Source: an uncultured Bacilli bacterium (GTDB lineage: Bacteria > Bacillota_I > Bacilli_A > RF39 > UBA660). Taken from it: a DNA stretch of 64,000 nt. The DNA lies in the NCBI GenBank assembly GCA_947625505.1, contig CANQON010000002.1:1-64000 (forward strand), read 5' to 3'. Position numbers and translations under genes: made by a program. Every line of letters starts with the position of its first letter. Positions within the stretch are counted from its first letter, which is position 1. The notes under the pieces are model-generated. The model was not told where the DNA came from and did no database searches. It saw only the letters and a list, made by a program, of their open reading frames with translations. This document shows, piece by piece, positions 44,676-53,262 of the stretch.

Positions 44676-46361
44676 ATGAAATTTGCATATGATATATCTA
44701 TTATTATTCCGTGTTATAATTGCAGTAAGTTTGTAGATGAGACAATGAAATCATTAAGAGAACAAACTTATGATTATAATAAGATGGAAATATTATTAAT
44801 TAATGATGGTTCGAAAGATAACACTTTGGATGTTTTAAAAAAGTATGATGACAAAAATGTTATTGTTATAGATAAAGAAAACGAAGGCGTAAGTAAAACT
44901 AGAAACTTAGGAATTCAAAAATCGCATGGTAAATATTTACTGTTTTTGGATCCTGATGATTATTTATCTAAAAATGCGATTGAAGATATTATTAAATTTT
45001 TTGATAAACATTATGATGAAATAGATATGGTTACTTATCCTATGATATTATTCTATCCTAATGGACGTAAGAAGATGCACTCTCGTTATAAAAAAGATTT
45101 TGATAATTCAAATCATATATATGATTTAAATGATAACTATTTACTAGTTCAAGCTACAATCAATGTATGTATTAAAAATAATAAAGAATATGCCTTTGAT
45201 ACTAATCAATTCTATTCTGAAGATGAACAATTTAATACAAAAATTTTAATGAATAAGAAAAAATTAGGTTATGTAGCATCTGCTAAATACTTTTATCGAC
45301 AACATGCTAGTAGTATTACAGCTCGTAAAGAAAATTTTGATTTTGAAGGTGTCTATTCCTTTCATGATGAATATTTAAGAAAGTATAATAATCATCCTTA
45401 TGTTCAAAGCGTTGTAATCAATAATTTACGTTGGCGTATTAATGAGGATTGCTTATATCCTTATGATTTGAAAAAAAATAAAATTGATAAATATTTAGAA
45501 TCCGTAACTAATAGACTATCTAATATAGATTTTTCTTTATATAAGGAATATTTAAAAGAAAGAATGTTACTTAATTTAATATCTTTATCAAGGCAAAAAT
45601 GTGTTGTTAAAAAGAATGATGATAGTTATTCTTTATTATGTAATGATAAAGTTGTAATAGACGAAATAACATCTAATAATTATATTTATTCTTATGAATT
45701 AAATAATGATAAATTAAAATTATATGGAAGAGTAGATACAGCTTTATATTATTATGATAATGTTAGATTAATGGCAAAGTTTTACTATAAAGATAAACAG
45801 GTTATTGAAAGAGAAATACCTTTATCATATACCATTGATGCTTTTAAATATTATGAAAGAGAATATGTTTTAAACCTTGATTTAACAAGAATAAAAAAAA
45901 TAAGTTTTTATTTATTAGTTAATGATGAAAGAGTAAAATTAAATACTCTACCAGAAGATTGGTGTTCTAAAAATAAAGTAATAAATAAATACAATATGAA
46001 AATTAAGAATGGTATTAAATTTAAAAATAAACTTTTAAGAAAATTTACTAATCGTTTTGTTTGGTCAAAGAACCTTAATTTTTATATTATTAATTTTTTA
46101 AGTTTCTTTATGTTTAAATATTATCATAAAGTTGTATACTTTGGTGATAAAGATTCTCTTATATATGAAATGTATCGTAAAGATAAAGATACTAATAAAA
46201 TCTTTATTAGTAACGCTAAAGGAATTAAATATAAACTTTTAATATTAAGTTGTCAAAAAGTGATTACAAATAAAAAATATAAGGAAGTATTGCCTTTTGG
46301 TGGTATGTGTGAAAAATATGTTCAAGCTAGTCGCTTTATTGTAGAAATAGTTGGTGAATAA
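44676..46361 (+). CDS. GT2 glycosyltransferase with a truncated polymerase-like tail
   Basis: About 561 aa from ATG 44676; GTG 44664 overlaps the ribosome site. Residues 1-220 are a GT2 domain (SIIIPCYNCSKFVDET, FLDPDDYLSK, SEDEQFN). A beta-rich middle follows. The last 90 residues (YYHKVVYFGDKDSLIYEMY...) resemble only the first part of the TagB/TagF catalytic domain, lacking the His-Gly, HP and DYSS motifs seen in the neighbours. So it is either a GT2 with a remnant of a fusion, or one that docks on the next protein, whose ATG follows the stop directly. It would add sugars or an alditol unit to teichoic acid. Confidence 0.75.
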   Translation: MKFAYDISIIIPCYNCSKFVDETMKSLREQTYDYNKMEILLINDGSKDNTLDVLKKYDDKNVIVIDKENEGVSKTRNLGIQKSHGKYLLFLDPDDYLSKNAIEDIIKFFDKHYDEIDMVTYPMILFYPNGRKKMHSRYKKDFDNSNHIYDLNDNYLLVQATINVCIKNNKEYAFDTNQFYSEDEQFNTKILMNKKKLGYVASAKYFYRQHASSITARKENFDFEGVYSFHDEYLRKYNNHPYVQSVVINNLRWRINEDCLYPYDLKKNKIDKYLESVTNRLSNIDFSLYKEYLKERMLLNLISLSRQKCVVKKNDDSYSLLCNDKVVIDEITSNNYIYSYELNNDKLKLYGRVDTALYYYDNVRLMAKFYYKDKQVIEREIPLSYTIDAFKYYEREYVLNLDLTRIKKISFYLLVNDERVKLNTLPEDWCSKNKVINKYNMKIKNGIKFKNKLLRKFTNRFVWSKNLNFYIINFLSFFMFKYYHKVVYFGDKDSLIYEMYRKDKDTNKIFISNAKGIKYKLLILSCQKVITNKKYKEVLPFGGMCEKYVQASRFIVEIVGE

Positions 46362-47516
46362 ATGTATAAAAAAGATCATGTAAGAATTATTCTTCAAACC
46401 ATAAGAATGGGTTTTTATGTTATAATGTATCCTATTGTTCAGTTGTTTGTTAGAACTAACGATAAGTATGTTTTGTTTTTATCTGATTCGCGAAATGATT
46501 TTTCAGGTAATTTTGCTTTTGTACGTGATGAGTTAGTCAAAAGAAATAAGTATAAAATCATTGGCATTTTTAAAAAATCTTTGAAAAAGAAAAGAAATAT
46601 TAAAGATATTTTTAGACTTTTATATTATTTTGCTAAATGCAAATATATCTTTGTAGATGACTTTTATCCTGCTATATATCCTGTTCATTTTAGAAAAAAC
46701 AAACGTATTGTTCAGTTATGGCATGCCATGGGAGCATATAAAACAGTAGGGTATGCTCGTATGGGAAAACCAGGAGGTCCTAAAGGATTAACTTTAACGC
46801 ATCGTAATTATACTGATACTATAGTTAGTAGTGAATCAATTAGAAAAGATTATGCTAAAGCGTTTGGTATAAGTATAGATAAAGTACATGCTTGGGGTAT
46901 ACCAAGAACAGATATCTTTTTTGATGAAGAATATGCTAAGAATATTAAAAAATCATTATATAAAAAATATCCAAAATTAAAAAATAAGAAAGTTATTTTG
47001 TTTGCTCCTACATTTAGAGGAGTAGGGCAAGGAAGTGCTTATTATGATTTTAATTGGATTGATCTAAAAAGAATAAAAAAAGAATATAACAAAGATTATG
47101 TTTGTATTTTTAAATTACATCCTTTTATTAAGAATCGTCCTGAATATGATTTTACAAAAGATGATTTTTATCTTGATTTAAGTAGTGAAAGAGAAATTAA
47201 TGATTTGTTATTTATTACCGATGTTTTAATTACTGATTATTCATCTGTTATCTTTGAATATAGTTTATTTGAAAGACCTGTTATTTTCTTTACACCTGAT
47301 TATGATGATTATATAGCGCATCGTGATTTCTTCTATGATTTTGATAAATATAATTATGGTATTAAAGCTACTAATATGGATGAGTTAATAGAGGCTTTAA
47401 GAGTTAAGAAAGTTGATACAAAAAAAATAAAAGAATTTAAAGATTACTTTTGTTCAGCATGTGATGGTAAGGCAACTAAAAGAGTTGTTGATTCAATATT
47501 AGGTGATGAAAAATGA
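46362..47516 (+). CDS. CDP-alditol polymerase/primase-like (TagB/TagF family)
   Basis: 384 aa. CDP-glycerol glycerophosphotransferase family. Key segments: VQLWHAMGAYKTVGY with the catalytic His, FAPTFRG, FKLHPF and ITDYSSVIFEYSLF. An N-terminal amphipathic region would sit on the inner membrane face. The single domain and length suit a TagB-like primase or short polymerase rather than long TagF. It starts immediately after the preceding stop and overlaps the next gene by 4 nt. Confidence 0.85.
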   Translation: MYKKDHVRIILQTIRMGFYVIMYPIVQLFVRTNDKYVLFLSDSRNDFSGNFAFVRDELVKRNKYKIIGIFKKSLKKKRNIKDIFRLLYYFAKCKYIFVDDFYPAIYPVHFRKNKRIVQLWHAMGAYKTVGYARMGKPGGPKGLTLTHRNYTDTIVSSESIRKDYAKAFGISIDKVHAWGIPRTDIFFDEEYAKNIKKSLYKKYPKLKNKKVILFAPTFRGVGQGSAYYDFNWIDLKRIKKEYNKDYVCIFKLHPFIKNRPEYDFTKDDFYLDLSSEREINDLLFITDVLITDYSSVIFEYSLFERPVIFFTPDYDDYIAHRDFFYDFDKYNYGIKATNMDELIEALRVKKVDTKKIKEFKDYFCSACDGKATKRVVDSILGDEK

Positions 47517-48664
47517 TGTTACTAATATTAAAGCTAGCTATAGTGTTTTTAAATATTATTTATTTCTTTATTAAATTATTTCCAACGAAAAATAAAATTA
47601 CTATGATTAGTAGACAATCAGATAAGATTACGACAGATTTTAAGTTATTAAAAAAGGAAATAAATAAATGTACTGATTATCAAGTTGTTATTTTAACTAA
47701 AAAGTTAAAGCCTGGTATTAAAAATAAGATAAGTTATGTTTTTCATATGTTTAAACAAATGTATCATATAGCTACTTCTAAATGTGTTATTTTAGATAGT
47801 TATTGTATACCTATTAGTTTATTAAAGCATAAGAAAAAGTTAGTTGTTATTCAAATGTGGCATGCTATGGGATGTCTTAAAAAGTTTGGATATAGTATTG
47901 AAGAAACAAATAGTTCAACATCTGCTTTTGATAAAGAAATGACTATTGAAAAGAAAAAGAAAATAAATAAAGTTATGCGTATGCATAAAGGATATAATTA
48001 TATTTTTGCCAGTAGTGAGAGTTCAGCACCACATTTTGCTGAAGCATTTGGTTATGATATAGATAGTATGGTAGTAATGCCATTACCTATAGTAGACTTA
48101 TTAACAGATTCTAATTATAAAGAAGAAGTTAATAAAAGGATAAAAAATACTTATCCTATAATGAAAAAGAAGAAGAATATAGTTTATGTTCCTACTTTTA
48201 GGCCAGAAGAAAAAGAAGAAAAAATACAAGAATTAATTGATTCTATTGATTATAAAAAATATAATTTAATTATTAAATTACATCCTTTAACTAATTTAAG
48301 TAATTATGATGAACGTGTTATATGGGATAAAAAGTTTTCATCACAAGATATGATGATTGCAGGAAACTATATAATTACTGATTATTCAGCTATTGTATAT
48401 GAAGCTTCTTTACTTAATAAACCATTATTCTTTTATACTTATGATTATGATGAATATGTTAATAAAAGAGATTTTTATACAGATTTTAAAAAAGAACTAC
48501 CTGGATTTATAAGTACTAATTCTAAGGATATTATTGAAGCCATAGAACATGATAATTATGATTTAACAAGAATACATAAGTTTAGAAACGAATATATCGA
48601 TATGAATAATGATACAGTGTGTCATCGTATTGTTTTATTTATTAAGAAAGTTATTAAAAGATAA
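47513..48664 (+). CDS. CDP-alditol polymerase/primase-like (second TagB-type copy)
   Basis: 383 aa, the same family as its upstream neighbour: IQMWHAMGCLKKFGYS, YVPTFRPEEKE, IKLHPL and ITDYSAIVYEASLL. It starts in the ATGA overlap with the previous stop. Two consecutive single-domain copies suggest sequential priming of the chain, as with TarB and TarF. The stop lies in the left arm of a terminator whose sequence is repeated after the next gene. Confidence 0.85.
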   Translation: MMLLILKLAIVFLNIIYFFIKLFPTKNKITMISRQSDKITTDFKLLKKEINKCTDYQVVILTKKLKPGIKNKISYVFHMFKQMYHIATSKCVILDSYCIPISLLKHKKKLVVIQMWHAMGCLKKFGYSIEETNSSTSAFDKEMTIEKKKKINKVMRMHKGYNYIFASSESSAPHFAEAFGYDIDSMVVMPLPIVDLLTDSNYKEEVNKRIKNTYPIMKKKKNIVYVPTFRPEEKEEKIQELIDSIDYKKYNLIIKLHPLTNLSNYDERVIWDKKFSSQDMMIAGNYIITDYSAIVYEASLLNKPLFFYTYDYDEYVNKRDFYTDFKKELPGFISTNSKDIIEAIEHDNYDLTRIHKFRNEYIDMNNDTVCHRIVLFIKKVIKR

Positions 48665-48684
48665 AAGAAATTTTATCTTTTTTT
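48656..48684 (+). terminator. Terminator over the second TagB-type gene stop
   Basis: AAAAGATAAAA (48656-48666) pairs with TTTTATCTTTT (48671-48681). The TAA stop is 48662-48664. Confidence 0.8.
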
Positions 48685-48727
48685 GATAGCTTTATATTTT
48701 ATTTCATTTTTGATATAATGAATTTAG
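48658..48727 (+). repeat. 70-bp terminator-promoter module, copy 1
   Basis: It matches 51420-51489 at 65 of 70 positions by direct comparison. It contains the terminator and the extended -10 TGATATAAT for the next gene. Confidence 0.85.
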
Positions 48728-48777
48728 TCGTAATGAAGAATATAAGCAAAAAAACATATAGTAGAGGGTGATATAAA

Positions 48778-51426
48778 ATGCAGAAATTTAAATACAATAT
48801 GTCAGTAATTATCCCAATATACAATATGGGTAAATATTTAAGAGAATGTTTGAATTCAATTATTAACCAAGATACAGATTTAAATAAGATAGAAATAATT
48901 GCTATTAATGATGGTTCTTCTGATGATAGTTTAAATATTTTAGAAGAATATGCAGATAAGTATGATAACATAGTTGTTATTAATCAAGAAAATCAAGGAT
49001 TATCAAAAACACGAAATAATGGAATTAAAATTGCTCAAGGTAAGTATATAATGTGCTTAGATCCTGATGATACGATTAGTAAGGATACAGTTGGAAGTTT
49101 AGTTGAGTTCTTTGATAAACATTATGATGAAATTGATTTATTAGCTTACAAGATAATACCTGTTACCAATGGTAAATTAAGTAAGAAGTTACACTATCGA
49201 TACCAATATTTAAATCATGATGGTATATATGATTTAAATAAATATATTTATGCATGTATAACAACTATTAATCATTGCGTAAAAAATTTAGGTAAGGATA
49301 GAATTTATTTTGATGAGACTCCTGGCTTTAGACAAGAAGATCAAAAATATGCTTTAGATGTTATTAATAGAAAAATGAAAATAGGTTATATTACCAAGGG
49401 TACATATTATTATTTGCAGCATGAAAGTAGTGTAGTTCATTCAAAATTTCATGCCTATTATGTTTGGGATAAATCCATTGCTTTTTGGGAAAAAGAATTT
49501 TTAAGAAATCCTTGTTCTTATTTACAAGCAATGTTTATGCATGATTTATCATGGAAGATGAGTCAAAATAAATTATTTCCTTATCAATATGAGGGAGAAG
49601 AATACGATAAGCAAATTATTCGCTTACAAAAATTATTGAATCAAGTATCTGATGATGTTATTTTGAATCATCCTGGAATACCTAATGATTATAAATATTT
49701 TTTTATAAACATGAAGACTAATAATCATTTCATTATATCTTTAGATAATAATCTTTTTGCAGTAGCAAATAATGATAAAATAATCTATTCTACTAATAAG
49801 TTAAAGTTAAATATTTTAAAGATGAAAATAGAGGAAAAGTGTATTAAATTAATTGGTTATATATATGATCCTATTTTTAGTTATACATCTAAACCACAGC
49901 TATTTTTAGTAGATGCCTATGAATCAAACAAGAAGAAAGAAGTAGCGCTACGAGAATCATCTTATTCTTATATTAATTCTAGTAATAAAATAGGTAATGC
50001 ATTTATGTTTGAAACAATAATTAATACGGATGAAACAAAAGGATTTAATTTTGAAGTTTGTATTGATGAAAAAATAATTAATTGTGAATTTTGGGTTAAA
50101 ACAAGTATATGCCCATTTGGTTCTGATATTGGTCGTAATGTTATATTTAAATATCATAAAAAATATGAACTTACACGTGATAGAAAAAGTATTTTAATTA
50201 CTAATTATCGATTGAAAGAAAAAATATATAATAGAAGAATTATTAATAATTATTATTTTTATAATGATATTAAAAGATATATTTTTCGTAAAATAATATT
50301 ATTATTTAAATTTTTTAAACATAAAAATACATGGTTATATTATGATTGTAAGGGTGTTGAAAAAGATAATGCCTATTATCAATTTATTCATGATATAAAT
50401 AAAAAAGATGGTGTTAAAAGGTATTATGTAAGCGCTAATACTAAAGAGGATATAAACAAATTATTTAGTTTTAAGAATAGAAGAAAAGTAATTCGTTTTA
50501 AATCTTTAAAACATAAACTATATTATACTATAGCTAGTAAGATTATAACTGCTTACTCAGAAGACTATAACTGTCAACCATATACCCAATCTTCTTTAAA
50601 AAAATATAATGATCTTTTTGAGCAACCAGAAATAATTTATTTACAACATGGTATATTACATGCTCACACACCAGATAAATATCACTTTGATCGTTTGTTT
50701 ATTGATAAAGAAGTAATATCATCTAATTATGAAAAAGAAAATTTAATTAATAATTATGGCTTTACTCTAGAACATTTAATATTATCTGGTATGCCACGTT
50801 ATGACTTTATTTCACAAAATAATGAATCTAAAAAAGTTATATTATTTGCTCCTTCATGGCGATCATGGTTAATCGGTAGAATAAAAAATGAATGGAAACC
50901 TACCATAGATATATTTAAAGATTCATCTTTTTATGATGAAGTAAATGCTTTTTTAAATTCTAAAGAGTTAAATGAATTACTTGAAAAATATGATTATATC
51001 TTAAATTTCCAATTACATCCAATATTTAAGCCATACAAAAAGTTATTTAATATTAATAATAGTCGTATTAAAATTAATGATAATAGTTTTAAGGAATCTG
51101 ATTATAAAGTTTTTATTACTGACTTTTCAAGTTATGTATTCGATTTTGTATATTTAAAAAGGTCTATTTTATATTTTTTCCCTGATTATGATTTATTTAA
51201 AGCTGGATTTAATTATTATCGCGAACTTGATTTAAAGTTTGAAGATGGCTTTGGGCCATTTACCAAAACTGCTAATGAATTAATAAGTAATTTGGAAAAG
51301 TTATTAAAAAATGATGGTAAGCCAGAAAAAAAATATTATGATAGAGCTAATAACTTCTTTTTATACAATGATAATAATCAAAGAGAACGTATATATGAAG
51401 AACTTATTAAAAGTGAAGAAAGATAA
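48778..51426 (+). CDS. Bifunctional GT2 plus CDP-alditol polymerase fusion
   Basis: 882 aa. The N-terminal GT2 domain (SVIIPIYNMGKYLRECL, CLDPDDTISK, RQEDQKYAL) is followed by a beta-rich linker. The C-terminal TagF-type domain (about residues 515-875) has IYLQHGILHAHTPDKYHFDR, FAPSWRSW, NFQLHPIFKPY and ITDFSSYVFDF. The two domains in one chain should add both a sugar and alditol-phosphate units to teichoic acid. GGTGAT precedes the ATG. The same architecture occurs in the gene at 53.3 kb, consistent with duplication. Confidence 0.85.
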   Translation: MQKFKYNMSVIIPIYNMGKYLRECLNSIINQDTDLNKIEIIAINDGSSDDSLNILEEYADKYDNIVVINQENQGLSKTRNNGIKIAQGKYIMCLDPDDTISKDTVGSLVEFFDKHYDEIDLLAYKIIPVTNGKLSKKLHYRYQYLNHDGIYDLNKYIYACITTINHCVKNLGKDRIYFDETPGFRQEDQKYALDVINRKMKIGYITKGTYYYLQHESSVVHSKFHAYYVWDKSIAFWEKEFLRNPCSYLQAMFMHDLSWKMSQNKLFPYQYEGEEYDKQIIRLQKLLNQVSDDVILNHPGIPNDYKYFFINMKTNNHFIISLDNNLFAVANNDKIIYSTNKLKLNILKMKIEEKCIKLIGYIYDPIFSYTSKPQLFLVDAYESNKKKEVALRESSYSYINSSNKIGNAFMFETIINTDETKGFNFEVCIDEKIINCEFWVKTSICPFGSDIGRNVIFKYHKKYELTRDRKSILITNYRLKEKIYNRRIINNYYFYNDIKRYIFRKIILLFKFFKHKNTWLYYDCKGVEKDNAYYQFIHDINKKDGVKRYYVSANTKEDINKLFSFKNRRKVIRFKSLKHKLYYTIASKIITAYSEDYNCQPYTQSSLKKYNDLFEQPEIIYLQHGILHAHTPDKYHFDRLFIDKEVISSNYEKENLINNYGFTLEHLILSGMPRYDFISQNNESKKVILFAPSWRSWLIGRIKNEWKPTIDIFKDSSFYDEVNAFLNSKELNELLEKYDYILNFQLHPIFKPYKKLFNINNSRIKINDNSFKESDYKVFITDFSSYVFDFVYLKRSILYFFPDYDLFKAGFNYYRELDLKFEDGFGPFTKTANELISNLEKLLKNDGKPEKKYYDRANNFFLYNDNNQRERIYEELIKSEER

Positions 51427-51447
51427 AAGAAATTTTATCTTTTTTTG
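51419..51447 (+). terminator. Terminator over the GT2-TagF stop
   Basis: AAAGATAAAA (51419-51428) pairs with TTTTATCTTT (51433-51442), followed by T residues. The TAA stop is 51424-51426. Near-identical to the terminator at 48656. Confidence 0.8.
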
Positions 51448-51489
51448 ATAACTTTATTATTTAATTCATTTTTGATATAATGGATTTAG
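51420..51489 (+). repeat. 70-bp terminator-promoter module, copy 2
   Basis: Second copy of 48658-48727, with five substitutions and no gaps. Its TGATATAAT drives tarI. Confidence 0.85.
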
Positions 51490-51504
51490 AAAGAAGTTGA
51501 TTAG

Positions 51505-52221
51505 ATGATATATGCAGAAATACTTGCTGGTGGAGTAGGTAAAAGAATGGGTAATACAGATATGCCCAAACAATTTTTAATGTTAGGAAATAAACCTATT
51601 ATCATTCATACACTAGAACAATTTTTATTAGCTAATGAAATAGCTAAAATAATTATTGGATGCCCAAAAGATTGGATGGGATATATGAATGATTTAGTTG
51701 CAAAATATATTGGTAAAGATGATCATATCGTAGTTATTGAAGGAGGAGCAGATCGTAATGGTACAATTATGAATGCTTGTCATTATATCGAAGATAACTA
51801 TGGATTAACAGATAAAGATATTATTATAACTCATGATGCTGTTAGACCTTTTGTTGATTATCGTATTATTGAGGATAATATTAAGGCTGCTAAAAAGTTT
51901 GATGCTGTTGATACTATTATTCCTGCTGCGGATACAATTGTAGAATCAACAGATGGTAAGGTTTTAAGTAGTATTCCTGTAAGAGATTATTTATATTTAG
52001 GACAAACACCACAAACTTTTAAAATTAAAGAATTAGTTGAAACTTATGATTCATTAACAGATGATGAAAAGAAAATTTTAACAGATGCATGTAAGATGTT
52101 TGTTATTAAAGATAAAAAAGTAGGTTTCATACGTGGTGAAGAATATAATATGAAAGTTACAACTATGCATGATTTAAAATTAGCTAATGCCATATTGGAA
52201 GTTGGTTTAAATCATGATTAA
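51505..52221 (+). CDS. tarI: Ribitol-5-phosphate cytidylyltransferase
   Basis: 238 aa. IspD-superfamily nucleotidyltransferase: MIYAEILAGGVGKRMG, MPKQFLMLG, HDAVRPFVD, FIRGEEYNMKVTT. TarI rather than IspD is chosen because tarJ follows with an 8-nt overlap and the gene lies among teichoic-acid polymerases. It makes CDP-ribitol from CTP and ribitol-5-phosphate. An IspD role cannot be excluded from sequence alone. Confidence 0.87.
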   Translation: MIYAEILAGGVGKRMGNTDMPKQFLMLGNKPIIIHTLEQFLLANEIAKIIIGCPKDWMGYMNDLVAKYIGKDDHIVVIEGGADRNGTIMNACHYIEDNYGLTDKDIIITHDAVRPFVDYRIIEDNIKAAKKFDAVDTIIPAADTIVESTDGKVLSSIPVRDYLYLGQTPQTFKIKELVETYDSLTDDEKKILTDACKMFVIKDKKVGFIRGEEYNMKVTTMHDLKLANAILEVGLNHD

Positions 52222-53233
52222 TTGTCATTATCGATTACATTCACCTAAAAGAATAGGTGTCGACTTTGTTGAAGAAGAACTTACTGATGATAAAGTAATA
52301 GTTAAACCATTATATTTATCTATATGTGCTGCTGATGAAAGATATTATCAAGGAAAAAGAGATCCTAAGGTATTAGCTAAAAAATTACCTATGTCATTAA
52401 TTCATGAGGCCGTAGGTGAGGTATTAAAAGATCCTAAAGGAGAGTTTAAACCTGGTACTAAAGTTGTATTAATACCTAATACACCTGTTGAAACAGATGA
52501 TATAGTAAAAGAAAATTATTTAAGAAGCAGTAAATTTAGAGCCAGTGGTTTTGATGGTTTCATGCAAAGTATTGTTCTAATGGATCGTGGACGTATTATT
52601 CCTTATGAAAATGTTGAAGATCGTGTAGCTGTTCTATTAGAATTAATGAGTGTTACAATGAATGCTTTAGAGCATTTTGATAAATATAGTCATTTAAAAA
52701 AACAAACTATTGGTGTATGGGGATGTGGTAACGTTGGATATGTTACTTCCTTAATATTAAAAAAACTATATCCAAATGCCAAAATAATTGTTTTTGGTAC
52801 TAATACTAATAAGCTACATTATTTTCAATTTGCTGATGCAACTTATTTAGTAAGTGATATTCCAGAAGATTTAACTGTTGATCATGCCTTTGAATGTGTT
52901 GGAGGTAGGGGAGCAGAATCAGCTATTAATCAAATGATAGATATTATAAACCCTCAAGGATCTATTGCTCTTATGGGTGTATCTGAAGAGTTAGTAGGCA
53001 TTAATACTAGAATGGTATTAGAAAAAGGTATTACTTTATTAGGTAATAGTCGTAGTGGCTATGAAGACTTTGATGCTGCTATTAAGTTTTTAAATAATTT
53101 CCCAGAAACAATTGATTACTTAAAGAGAATTATTTCTGAGGAAGTTGTTGTACATTCTATTGGTGATATGACAAAAGCTTTCGAACTTGATAGTAATGTT
53201 GATTTTAAAACAATTATGAAGTGGGAAATATAA
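52214..53233 (+). CDS. tarJ: Ribulose-5-phosphate reductase TarJ
   Basis: 339 aa. Medium-chain zinc dehydrogenase fold. CAADERYYQG (Cys38) and IHEAVGEV (His64, Glu65) provide catalytic zinc ligands. The Rossmann motif GVWGCGNVGYVTS starts near residue 161. TarJ reduces ribulose-5-phosphate to ribitol-5-phosphate with NADPH. Together with TarI it predicts poly(ribitol phosphate) teichoic acid. The start overlaps tarI by 8 nt. Confidence 0.9.
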   Translation: MINCHYRLHSPKRIGVDFVEEELTDDKVIVKPLYLSICAADERYYQGKRDPKVLAKKLPMSLIHEAVGEVLKDPKGEFKPGTKVVLIPNTPVETDDIVKENYLRSSKFRASGFDGFMQSIVLMDRGRIIPYENVEDRVAVLLELMSVTMNALEHFDKYSHLKKQTIGVWGCGNVGYVTSLILKKLYPNAKIIVFGTNTNKLHYFQFADATYLVSDIPEDLTVDHAFECVGGRGAESAINQMIDIINPQGSIALMGVSEELVGINTRMVLEKGITLLGNSRSGYEDFDAAIKFLNNFPETIDYLKRIISEEVVVHSIGDMTKAFELDSNVDFKTIMKWEI

Positions 53234-53262
53234 AAAATAAATAGAAACAGGAGGATTAATAA

